Assembly: GCA_046758005.1 (NCBI GenBank)
Contig: JBHHZJ010000080.1
Location: 1-16,318 of the forward strand
DNA length: 16,318 nt
From: JBHHZJ01 sp046758005
GTDB lineage: Bacteria > Pseudomonadota > Alphaproteobacteria > Kiloniellales > J153
Direction of reading: 5' to 3'
Part shown: positions 9,444 to 16,190 of the stretch, in pieces
Layout of the letters: every line of letters begins with the position of its first letter
Numbering within the stretch: the stretch's first letter is position 1
The notes under the pieces: model-generated
Told to the model about the DNA's origin: nothing
Seen by the model: only the letters and a program-made list of their open reading frames with translations
Database searches by the model: none
Translations under genes and position numbers: made by a program

Positions 9444-9458
9444 CGACGTGGCACGTCG
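9444..9458. promoter_or_regulatory. Perfect 15-bp palindrome upstream of pccA
   Basis: CGACGTGGCACGTCG has seven-base arms around one central base. It starts directly after the hydrolase stop, 97 bases before pccA. One-base centres suit a dimeric protein-binding site better than an RNA hairpin. A -10-like CATAAT follows at 9517-9522, without a convincing -35. Role as an operator is a guess. Confidence 0.3.
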
Positions 9459-9554
9459 CCCGGGCCGATCCCTGCGGTGCTGCCGCCAAGGGCTCGAAAA
9501 GGCCCGGAACACTCGGCATAATCCGCCTCCGCCGGGGGAGCTGAAGGGCTTTAC

Positions 9555-11543
9555 GTGTTCGACAAGATCCTGATCGCCAACCGCGGGGAGATCGCCTGCC
9601 GGATCATCCGCAGCGCCCGACGCCTCGGCATCAAGACCGTGGCGGTCCATTCCGAGGCCGACCGCAGTGCGCTCCACGTCGAGTTGGCGGACGAGGCCGT
9701 GCCCATCGGGCGGCCGCCGGCCGCCGAAAGCTACCTGGTCATCGACAAGATCGTGGAGGCTTGCAGGGAGACCGGCGCCCAGGCGGTCCACCCGGGCTTC
9801 GGCTTCCTGGCCGAGAACCCGGCGTTCGTCGAGGCGCTGGAGGCCGCCGGGATCGTCTTCATCGGCCCGCCGGCGGGCGCGATCCGCGCGATGGGCGACA
9901 AGATCGAGGCCAAGCGCCTGGCCGCCGAGGCCAATATCAACACCGTGCCCGGTCACATGGGCCTGATCGAGGACGCGGCCGAGGCCGCGCGCATCGCCGC
10001 CGACATCGGCTACCCGGTGATGATCAAGGCTTCGGCGGGCGGCGGCGGCAAGGGCATGCGCATCGCCCGCAACGACGCCGAGGCGCGCGAGGGCTTCCGC
10101 TCGGCGCGCAACGAGGCGCGCTCGAGCTTCGGCGACGAGCGCGTGTTCATCGAGAAGTTCATCGCGCAACCGCGCCACATAGAGATCCAGGTGCTGGCCG
10201 ACGGGCACGGCAACGTGGTGCACCTCGGCGAGCGCGAGTGCTCGATCCAGCGCCGGCACCAGAAGGTGATCGAGGAGGCGCCCTCGCCGCTCTTGGACGC
10301 CGCGACGCGCGCCGCCATGGGCGCCCAGGCGGTGGCCCTGGCCAAGGCCGTGGACTACCGCTCGGCCGGGACCGTCGAGTTCATCGCCGACAACAGCAAG
10401 AACTTCTATTTCCTCGAAATGAATACGCGAATCCAGGTCGAGCATCCGGTGACCGAGATGGTGACGGGGCTCGACCTGGTGGAGTGGATGATCCGGATCG
10501 CGGCCGGCGAAAGGCTGGCCTTCGGTCAGGACGGAGTGAAGCTGACCGGCTGGGCGCTGGAATGCCGGGTCTACGCCGAGGACCCGGCGCGCGACTTCAT
10601 GCCGTCCACCGGCCGCCTGGTGCGCTACCGGGAGCCCGAGGCGGGCCCATGCCTGCGGATCGACAGCGGGGTCACCGAGGGCTCGGAGATCGCCGTGCAC
10701 TACGACCCCATGATCGCCAAGGTGGTGACCTACGGCGAGACACGGGAGGCCGCGATTCGGGAGATGCAGGCCGCGCTCGACGGCTTCTACATCCGCGGAA
10801 TCAACCACAACACGAGCTTCCTTGCCGCCGCGATCGCCAAGGACCGGTTCCGCGACGGCCGGCTGACCACCGACTTCATCGCCGATGAGTTCCCGGACGG
10901 CTTTCGGATGGCCGCCGTTCCGGCCGCCGCGCGCGCGGCCATGATCGCGGTCGCCGCCTTCGTGCAGCGCCGCTGCGCGGAGCGGGCGGCGGCGCTCGGC
11001 GGCGGGCGCGATCCCCTGAAGGCGCCGCACGCGCTGGACGATTGGGTGGTGCGCCTGGACGGCGAGGCGCACGCCGTCGCGACGCGCACCGTGGCCGGCG
11101 GCTACCGGGTCGCTGGCGCGGTCAAGGACTGCCTGGTCGAGAGCGACTGGCGGCCGGGCGAGCCGCTGTTCCGCGGCCGCATCGACGGCCGGCCGATCAC
11201 GGTCCAGGTCGACCGCCGCGGGCCGCTGTTCCGCCTCTCCCACGGCGGCGCCGAGGTCGAGGCCCGGGTGCTCCGCCCGCACGTCGCCGAACTGGCCGCG
11301 CGCATGCTGGCCAAGGAGCCTCCGGACCTGTCGCGGTTTCTGCTGTCGCCGATGCCGGGCCTGCTGGTCAAGGTCGCGGTCCGGCCCGGCCAAGAGGTCA
11401 AGGCCGGCGAGGAGCTGGCGGTCGTCGAGGCCATGAAGATGGAGAACGTGCTGCGCGCCGAGAGGGACGGCATCGTCGCCCGGATCCACGCCGAGCCGGG
11501 GGCCAACCTGGCGGTCGATCAGGCGATCCTCGAGTACGACTAG
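9555..11543 (+). CDS. pccA: Propionyl-CoA carboxylase alpha subunit (biotin carboxylase + biotin carrier)
   Basis: The 662-residue protein carboxylates its own biotin using ATP and bicarbonate and hands the group to PccB. Domains in order: biotin carboxylase N-domain (FDKILIANRGEIACRI), the ATP-grasp region with the glycine loop ASAGGGGKGMRIA (about residue 160) and the catalytic MNTRIQVEHPVTE (M289, R292, E296), the C-domain (ALECRVYAEDP, then STGRLVRYREP), a BT-type linker that contacts the beta subunit, and a C-terminal biotinyl domain with the modified lysine K628 in VEAMKMENV. Length and domain order match PCC alpha rather than the shorter AccC. The start is a GTG at 9555 with AAGGG 6 bases upstream. 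All key residues are present. Confidence 0.96.
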   Translation: MFDKILIANRGEIACRIIRSARRLGIKTVAVHSEADRSALHVELADEAVPIGRPPAAESYLVIDKIVEACRETGAQAVHPGFGFLAENPAFVEALEAAGIVFIGPPAGAIRAMGDKIEAKRLAAEANINTVPGHMGLIEDAAEAARIAADIGYPVMIKASAGGGGKGMRIARNDAEAREGFRSARNEARSSFGDERVFIEKFIAQPRHIEIQVLADGHGNVVHLGERECSIQRRHQKVIEEAPSPLLDAATRAAMGAQAVALAKAVDYRSAGTVEFIADNSKNFYFLEMNTRIQVEHPVTEMVTGLDLVEWMIRIAAGERLAFGQDGVKLTGWALECRVYAEDPARDFMPSTGRLVRYREPEAGPCLRIDSGVTEGSEIAVHYDPMIAKVVTYGETREAAIREMQAALDGFYIRGINHNTSFLAAAIAKDRFRDGRLTTDFIADEFPDGFRMAAVPAAARAAMIAVAAFVQRRCAERAAALGGGRDPLKAPHALDDWVVRLDGEAHAVATRTVAGGYRVAGAVKDCLVESDWRPGEPLFRGRIDGRPITVQVDRRGPLFRLSHGGAEVEARVLRPHVAELAARMLAKEPPDLSRFLLSPMPGLLVKVAVRPGQEVKAGEELAVVEAMKMENVLRAERDGIVARIHAEPGANLAVDQAILEYD

Positions 11544-11675
11544 GGCCTGCTGCACGGACGCCCCTGGAGCGAAAGCCGGGCGGCCGAGCTCGGGGCTTGA
11601 TCTGCCGCAGCCTTGGGGGCATCGCGCAAGACCTGGAAATCGCTGGATAAAATGCGAATCCGGAGCAGATCCCAT

Positions 11676-11703
11676 TTGCTTTTAAAGGACATCTTTGCAT
11701 ACT
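11676..11703 (+). promoter_or_regulatory. Candidate promoter directly in front of the PAS gene
   Basis: TTGCTT (11676-11681) and CATACT (11698-11703) are separated by 16 bases, within an AT-rich island. The ATG at 11711 lies only 7 bases past the -10 element, so transcription from here would begin at or next to the start codon and give a leaderless mRNA. No ribosome binding site lies at a normal distance, which agrees with this. Confidence 0.35.
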
Positions 11704-11710
11704 GCCCGGG

Positions 11711-12187
11711 ATGGTCGAGCCCAAAGAACCGCAGCTGCGGGAACTGCTGGCATACTGGCAGAACAAACGCGGGCCAAGGCTCATGCCTCGGCGCGCCGAC
11801 GTCGATCCGATCGAGATACCCCATTTGCTTCCCCACCTCATCCTCGTGGACACGGGGCAGACGTTGGGTGAGTTTCGCTACCGCTTGTTCGGCACGGAGG
11901 TGTGCAAGGGCTTCGAGCATGACCGGACTGGAGTGAGATTCTCGGATTTGCCGAGAATCCCCAACTACGACGAGATCTACGGCGGGTATTGGCGCACTTA
12001 CGTCGACAGGAAGCCGGTCTATTTCCATGGGCAGATCGTTTCGGCCTCGCGAGATTACATCCGATACTCCCGTCTGACGCTCCCCTTGTCCGTTGACGGG
12101 GAGCATGTCGACATGCTCCTCGGCGGAGTGGTGTTCTCTTACGAGTCGGCCGAACGTGACGGTCCGGGATCGGACATTCGCGGGTAG
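11711..12187 (+). CDS. Small PAS-domain protein (PAS_5-like)
   Basis: A 158-residue protein that looks like a single PAS domain of the type common in alphaproteobacteria as a stand-alone protein (PF07310-like). Recognisable parts are LLAYWQNKRGPRLMPRRADVDPIEIPHLLPHLILVD, GEFRYRLFGTEV, and the later beta strands HVDMLLGGVVFSYE. No output domain (kinase, GGDEF, HTH) is attached, so it presumably senses a ligand or partners another protein; the ligand is unknown. Codon use is somewhat less GC-biased than in the pcc genes. The start is the ATG at 11711, because homology begins within the first 10 residues; no ribosome binding site is seen. Confidence 0.8.
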   Translation: MVEPKEPQLRELLAYWQNKRGPRLMPRRADVDPIEIPHLLPHLILVDTGQTLGEFRYRLFGTEVCKGFEHDRTGVRFSDLPRIPNYDEIYGGYWRTYVDRKPVYFHGQIVSASRDYIRYSRLTLPLSVDGEHVDMLLGGVVFSYESAERDGPGSDIRG

Positions 12188-12295
12188 ACGTTGTTCAGCG
12201 ACCGTCGGTCCGAAACCCCGGGCGGCTTGGCCGGCGAAACGGGCCGAGAGCAGGATCGCGCAGGTATGCCGTCCACCGGAACAGGTCGGCGATCG

Positions 12296-12571
12296 ATGAA
12301 ACGCATGCGGGTGGTGATTTCCGGACGTGTGCAGGGCGTGTGGTTCCGCGGCTGGATCGCCGAGGAGGCGAACGCGCGGGGGCTCGACGGCTGGGTGCGC
12401 AACCGCCGCGACGGCACCGTGGAGGCGGTGTTCGCGGGGGTGCCGGGCGCGGTCGAGGCCATGCTCGCGGCCTGTTGGGAGGGGCCGCCGGCCGCGCGTG
12501 TGACCGATGTTGCGCTTTTTCCGCACGACGCGCCGGTCGAACCCGGATTCCACTATCTTCCGACCGTGTGA
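12296..12571 (+). CDS. acyP: Acylphosphatase
   Basis: A 91-residue enzyme that hydrolyses acyl phosphates such as acetyl phosphate. The diagnostic block VISGRVQGVWFRGWIAEEA contains the phosphate-binding loop and the catalytic Arg R18. The second signature GLDGWVRNRRDGTVEAVF supplies the catalytic Asn N36. Length is normal for the family. The frame is open back to a TTG at 12191, but the extra 35 residues are low-complexity and not part of the fold, so the ATG at 12296 is preferred. No convincing ribosome binding site is visible. It is separated by about 110 bases from the PAS gene and 161 from the ArsR gene, and probably stands alone. Confidence 0.93.
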   Translation: MKRMRVVISGRVQGVWFRGWIAEEANARGLDGWVRNRRDGTVEAVFAGVPGAVEAMLAACWEGPPAARVTDVALFPHDAPVEPGFHYLPTV

Positions 12572-12677
12572 CGCGGGCCCAAGGGGCGTAGGCACCTCCA
12601 TGCCTGCCCGGCTTCAGCCCGGACCCGCGACGCCGGACCGGCGGGCGGGATTTGGGCGCCGGTTCCGCAGGTCATTT

Positions 12678-12697
12678 CGATTATTCCGGAATAATCG
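12678..12697. promoter_or_regulatory. Perfect 20-bp palindrome, probable ArsR-family operator
   Basis: CGATTATTCCGGAATAATCG is its own reverse complement over all 20 bases and lies 36-55 bases before the arsR-type ATG. ArsR/SmtB dimers typically bind AT-rich inverted repeats of this length in their own promoters. It contains a -10-like AATAAT (12690-12695) and abuts a -35-like TTGAAC (12698-12703), so a bound dimer would block either promoter. Autorepression is the natural reading; which protein binds is inferred. Confidence 0.72.
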
Positions 12698-12732
12698 TTG
12701 AACCGGACGTACCGGCGTGCTATCTGAGGGCC

Positions 12733-13050
12733 ATGGATCCGGAACAGGCGGCACGCTGTTTGGAGACGCTGGGCAACCCGACCCGGCTGGAGGTCTTCCG
12801 CCTCCTGGTCCGCGCCGGGCCGGACGGCTTGGCGGTCGGCGAGATCCAGGAGCACCTGGGCATTCCCGGCTCGACGCTCTCGCACCATGTCGCCCACCTG
12901 GTCCGTGCCGGGCTGGTGCATCAGGAGCGAGAGGGCCGCGTCCTGCGCTGCCGGCCCGACTTCGATCTCATGGACCGGGTGATCGGGTTTCTGACCGAGC
13001 AGTGCTGTGCCGGGGTCGGCGTCCCCGAGCGCGCGCGCGGCGCCGGTTAG
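12733..13050 (+). CDS. ArsR-family metalloregulatory repressor
   Basis: A 105-residue winged-helix regulator of the ArsR/SmtB family. Early residues ALETLGNPTRLEVFRLL-type (here CLETLGNPTRLEVFRLLV) lead into the HTH LAVGEIQEHLGIPGSTLSHHVAHLVRAGLV and the wing HQEREGRVLRCRPDF. A Cys-Cys pair (C91, C92) in FLTEQCCAG near the C-terminus matches the position of the arsenite-sensing cysteines in AfArsR-type proteins; C9 and C73 are also present. The usual nearby third C-terminal Cys is missing. The frame extends upstream to 12652, but the ATG at 12733 gives the normal N-terminus and leaves the palindrome outside the gene. It probably controls itself and the permease 100 bases downstream. Confidence 0.88.
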   Translation: MDPEQAARCLETLGNPTRLEVFRLLVRAGPDGLAVGEIQEHLGIPGSTLSHHVAHLVRAGLVHQEREGRVLRCRPDFDLMDRVIGFLTEQCCAGVGVPERARGAG

Positions 13051-13098
13051 GGCAGGCCCTGCGGCACAAAGTGAGGCATTTCTTGGACGTGGATATTA

Positions 13099-13126
13099 CG
13101 ATGATCCCGGAATTGCGGAACAATCG
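13099..13126. promoter_or_regulatory. Second, split copy of the ArsR-type operator before the permease
   Basis: CGATGATCCC (13099-13108) and GGAACAATCG (13117-13126) match the left and right halves of the perfect palindrome at 12678 in 8 of 10 and 9 of 10 positions. Here they are separated by 8 extra bases (GGAATTGC). A possible -10 TATTAC (13094-13099) touches the left half and is preceded at 17 bases by a weak GTGAGG. A repressor bound here would sit on the start point of a permease promoter. Confidence 0.45.
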
Positions 13127-13150
13127 CGAGCCGGGCACGGAGACGCCGGG

Positions 13151-14191
13151 GTGAGCGCGCTGGCGGCGAGCGTGCACGTAGCCACCGGCGCGCTGCGGCG
13201 CCTGGACCGGGTCTGGCTGGCGCTCGGGCTTCTGTTCCTTGCGCTGGGCCTCGTCCTTCCCGGGCAGGCCCTGGACAGCGCCGCCTTCACGCTCGAGGCC
13301 TTCCTCGCCATCTCGCCGTTCCTGATCGCCTCCGTGCTGCTCGCCGCCTGGTTGAAGGCGGCCGGCGCCGACCGCCTGATCGGGGCGACGGTCTCCCGTT
13401 CGCCGCTTGGCGCCATCGTGCTGGCCGCCGCGGCCGGGGCGTTTTCGCCCTTTTGTTCCTGCGGCGTGGTGCCCCTGATCGCGGCGCTGCTCGCCGCCGG
13501 CATGCCCTTGCCCGCGGTGGTGGCGTTCTGGGTCTCCTCGCCGATCATGGACCCCGAGATGTTCATCCTCATGTGGGCCAGCCTGGGCCTCGGGTTCACC
13601 CTGGCGAAGACCGCGGCCGCCTTCGCCCTGGGCCTGGCGGGCGGCTTCGCCACGCTCGCGCTCCAGCGTGTCGGCCTGTTCGACGGCCCGTTGCGCGCGG
13701 TCGTTGGCTGCGGTGGTTGCGGCTCGTCCGCGCTGGCGCCGGTCGCGCTGCGCTGGGCCTTCTGGCGGGAGGCGGGCCGGCGCGCCGCCTTCGCCGCGGA
13801 ATCGCAAGCGGTGGGTCTCTTCCTCGCCAAATGGCTGCTGCTGGCCTTCGCGATCGAGAGTTTGATGGTGGTCTGGCTGCCGGCGGAATTGATCGCGGCC
13901 AACCTCGGCGGCGGCTCCGCGCTTGCGATTCCGCTCGCCGTCGTGCTCGGAGTCCCGGCCTACCTCAACGGTTACGCGGCGATTCCGTTGATCGGCGAGC
14001 TGATGGCCATGGGCATGGCCCCGGGTGCGGCGCTCGCCTTCCTGGTCGCCGGCGGGGTGACCAGCCTGCCCGCGGCCATGGCGGTGTTCGCTCTGGTCAG
14101 GCCCCCGGTCTTCCTCTGGTACCTGGTCGTGGCGCTGCTCGGCTCGCTCGCCGTGGGCTTCGGTTACCAGGCTTGGCTCGCGGTCTTCTAG
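13151..14191 (+). CDS. ArsP / UPF0718-type permease
   Basis: A 346-residue inner-membrane protein with about eight hydrophobic segments, of the permease family (PF03773-like) that includes the organoarsenical exporter ArsP. The hallmark SPFCSCGVVPLIAALLAAGMPLPAVVAFWVSSPIMDPEM is present, with C102 and C104 in the CSC motif. A loop between the two halves contains GCGGCGSS, a CxxC pair (C187, C190). The second half repeats the pattern with VPAYLNGYAAIPLIGELMAMGM. The GTG at 13151 is chosen because GGAG (13139-13142) lies 8 bases upstream and the frame above it would run into the repressor gene. Export of a trivalent arsenical or another thiol-reactive species is likely from the pairing with a Cys-Cys ArsR; the substrate is not proven. 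Confidence 0.87.
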   Translation: MSALAASVHVATGALRRLDRVWLALGLLFLALGLVLPGQALDSAAFTLEAFLAISPFLIASVLLAAWLKAAGADRLIGATVSRSPLGAIVLAAAAGAFSPFCSCGVVPLIAALLAAGMPLPAVVAFWVSSPIMDPEMFILMWASLGLGFTLAKTAAAFALGLAGGFATLALQRVGLFDGPLRAVVGCGGCGSSALAPVALRWAFWREAGRRAAFAAESQAVGLFLAKWLLLAFAIESLMVVWLPAELIAANLGGGSALAIPLAVVLGVPAYLNGYAAIPLIGELMAMGMAPGAALAFLVAGGVTSLPAAMAVFALVRPPVFLWYLVVALLGSLAVGFGYQAWLAVF

Positions 14192-14478
14192 TTCCTGCGG
14201 CCCGGGGCGCGTGTACTGGTAAAGAGCGTCGCCGCTGGTGTGAAAGTTAAGATCCTAATATTCGTTAATTACCTGTTCCATCGCTGCGCGTTCAACTTCC
14301 TATCCCGGAGCTTATCAAGAGAATTGATTCGAAGCCGACTTGCGGGAGGCAAGATTCACGGCCATGAGGTGCAACAACAACCAGGGATTCTCGCACCGTC
14401 CGGCAGGCCGATTGCGAGTGACTATCAATCGCCTCTCCACATGTGCTATGCACTCAGTCACAGAGGGAGGGAGCCGGA
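14192..14478. other. Intergenic region, AT-richer, no gene seen
   Basis: 287 bases between the permease and the lipoprotein pair. Composition drops sharply from the flanking genes, most clearly at 14238-14275 with runs such as CCTAATATTCGTTAATTACC. Small inverted repeats are visible: CTTGC and GCAAG at about 14339-14353, and CGATTG (14409-14414) with CAATCG (14426-14431). No clear terminator follows the permease, and no convincing -35/-10 pair was found, though the second inverted repeat is placed where an operator could be. Short open frames here lack coding signs. Confidence 0.5.
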
Positions 14479-15189
14479 ATGTGCTCGCGCGTTCTAAATG
14501 TCGCGGCGGTACTCTCGTTCCTGTCGTTGGCTGTGACAGGCTGTACCTTCCAGGTGCCCGTCGAAGCCCTTGAGACGGTCGATCGCCCAGCCGGAAAAGA
14601 GGAAATTCCGCTGACGATGGGGGTCTTCTACAGCCCCGAATTCCTTTCCTACGAGCACAAGCAAACGATCGGCGGCGGCCACAAGCTGCGGTTCGAGATC
14701 GGCCAGTCGAGTGCCGATCATTTCGATCAGGTGTTTCTGGCCCTGTTTCGGGACATCAAGATAGTGAGTCGCCGCCCGCCCCTGGCGCCCACAGGACCCA
14801 GGGTGGATGCCGTCATCGAACCGCGTTTCGAGAGCGTGGCCATCCACGATCCCAGCCTCTTCGGCTGGGCCGGAACGTGGGATGTCAGACTGACGTATCT
14901 TTTTACGCTGTTTACGATCAAGGGGGAGCCACTGGCCTCCTGGACCATCACCGGCGTCGGGCAGAACAAGAAAGGCATCGATTGGACCGGCATGGGTGGA
15001 TCGAACATCGCGGGCGAGGCCGCGAGCCGAGCCCTTCGGGACGCGGGCGAAAAATTCTTGGATGGGTTTGCCCAGGTGCCCGAAGTACGACGCTGGCTCC
15101 AAGAGCGTGGATCTGCCGGCCTGCCGCGTTCGGCGAAGGACAATCCCGCGCTCGCCATCAGAGGAGAGGGAACATGGTTAGGCAACTGA
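14479..15189 (+). CDS. Predicted lipoprotein of unrecognised family (first of a pair)
   Basis: A 236-residue protein with a lipoprotein signal peptide MCSRVLNVAAVLSFLSLAVTGC, in which C22 would be lipidated. The mature part carries a run of mixed beta and helix: LRFEIGQSSADHFDQVFLALFRDIKIV, then VDAVIEPRFESVAIHD, then WDVRLTYLFTLFTIKGEPLASWTITGVGQ, and a C-terminal helix AGEAASRALRDAGEKFLDGF. This layout loosely resembles small outer-membrane assembly or secretion lipoproteins (YajG- or LptE-like), but I do not recognise a family. The start at 14479 is favoured over the in-frame ATG at 14443 because it puts a GGAGGGAG ribosome binding site just upstream and gives a clean signal peptide. Its end overlaps the next gene by 16 bases. 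Confidence 0.8.
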   Translation: MCSRVLNVAAVLSFLSLAVTGCTFQVPVEALETVDRPAGKEEIPLTMGVFYSPEFLSYEHKQTIGGGHKLRFEIGQSSADHFDQVFLALFRDIKIVSRRPPLAPTGPRVDAVIEPRFESVAIHDPSLFGWAGTWDVRLTYLFTLFTIKGEPLASWTITGVGQNKKGIDWTGMGGSNIAGEAASRALRDAGEKFLDGFAQVPEVRRWLQERGSAGLPRSAKDNPALAIRGEGTWLGN

Positions 15190-16169
15190 TACTCAGCTTT
15201 GCAGTCTTGCTCTTGGCCGCCGGTTGCGCATCTTACACCCCGTCCTCGGCGCCGGTCCCCGCGCCAGTGCCCGACTCGGAGCTGACATCCCTCGAGGGCT
15301 ATGCCGCAAGCGCCGATCCCTATGTCGACCCTGTCTTGCAAGAAACCATTTTCGACGCCGATTTCCACGAGGCGGGCCTCATCGCCATGCAGGTAGTGGC
15401 GATGAACGACAGCGAGCACCCAGCGCTGGTGCGGCGCACGGACATGATGCTGACCCTTCCCGACGGAAAACGGATCAGCCCGCTCAGCGCACACTCGGCG
15501 GCCATCCAGGTCGGCGAGGAGGGCAGCGTGATCGGCATGACCCTGGCGTTCGGGATCATCGGCGGGCTAGCGGCGTCGGGTGCCGAGGATACAGCGCGCA
15601 ACGCGCGCATCGCCGATTACGAAACCAAGGAGTTCAAGGAAGTAACCTTGGGAGCTAATGAATCCGCCCACGGCTTCGTCTTCTTCAAGCCGCCACCTGG
15701 AACCGACGCTTTCAACGAGGCCATGCTCGATGTTCGCTTCGTCGATGTCGGGACGGCAACGAGCAAGGTCGTCTCCGTACCACTTAAGGACCTTGCCTTC
15801 GCGGGCTCGGAAGCGGGCGAAGCGACCGCCGCGCACGAGATTCGCGGCCTGGCGACGGCAAGCGCCGTTGGACCGATTACCACACGCGAAGAGTTTGAGA
15901 AGCTCGTTGTAGATCGACCGGTTGCAGGGGGTGATCGCGGCTGGGACAGTATCGTAATCCACTCCGACGGAACAATGTCAGGAACACGCTCTGATGGAGT
16001 ACGGTTATCAGGTCCATGGCACTTCGAGGGTGGCTATTTCTGCCGGGAACCAATCCTTAATGGGGAGAGTATGGGCTGGGACTGTCAAATAGTGAGTGTC
16101 GACGGAAACGAGGTCGCCTTCGCCCGCAATCGAGGGAAGGGAAAGAAAGTGAAATATAGCTTCAGGTAA
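15174..16169 (+). CDS. Predicted two-part lipoprotein of unrecognised family (second of a pair)
   Basis: A 331-residue protein with signal MVRQLILSFAVLLLAAGC (lipidated C18) followed by a Pro-rich linker (SSAPVPAPVPD). The first module (about residues 60-215) is a beta-rich domain interrupted by a small-residue hydrophobic stretch (IGMTLAFGIIGGLAASGAE). The second (about 235-331) reads FEKLVVDRP, then SIVIHSDGTMSGTRSDGV and GPWHFEGGYFCREP, and has two Cys (in YFCRE and WDCQI) that could form a periplasmic disulfide. The frame is open far upstream; the ATG at 15174 is set by the lipobox and by AGGAG at 15162-15166. Translational coupling to the preceding lipoprotein is likely, and the two may form one envelope complex. 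Function unknown. Confidence 0.82.
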   Translation: MVRQLILSFAVLLLAAGCASYTPSSAPVPAPVPDSELTSLEGYAASADPYVDPVLQETIFDADFHEAGLIAMQVVAMNDSEHPALVRRTDMMLTLPDGKRISPLSAHSAAIQVGEEGSVIGMTLAFGIIGGLAASGAEDTARNARIADYETKEFKEVTLGANESAHGFVFFKPPPGTDAFNEAMLDVRFVDVGTATSKVVSVPLKDLAFAGSEAGEATAAHEIRGLATASAVGPITTREEFEKLVVDRPVAGGDRGWDSIVIHSDGTMSGTRSDGVRLSGPWHFEGGYFCREPILNGESMGWDCQIVSVDGNEVAFARNRGKGKKVKYSFR

Positions 16170-16190
16170 ATTGGCCGCTTGATGTTGACC

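Noticed and set aside
8856..11675. 939-codon open frame on the - strand opposite pccA
   Set aside because: It is a mirror of the GC-rich codon pattern of pccA. Its translation is low-complexity (His-, Asp-, Arg-, Ala-rich) with no domain, while the + strand frame is an unmistakable carboxylase.
12191..12295. 35-residue N-terminal extension of acylphosphatase from a TTG
   Set aside because: It does not fit the compact acylphosphatase fold and would make the protein longer than the family norm.
13007..13150. Upstream extension of the permease frame overlapping the ArsR gene
   Set aside because: It is not hydrophobic, lacks a ribosome binding site, and would cover the putative operator; GTG 13151 has a good site.
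14340..14573. Short + frame MREARFTAMRCNNNQGF before the lipoprotein gene
   Set aside because: It overlaps the lipoprotein start in another frame and shows no coding bias.
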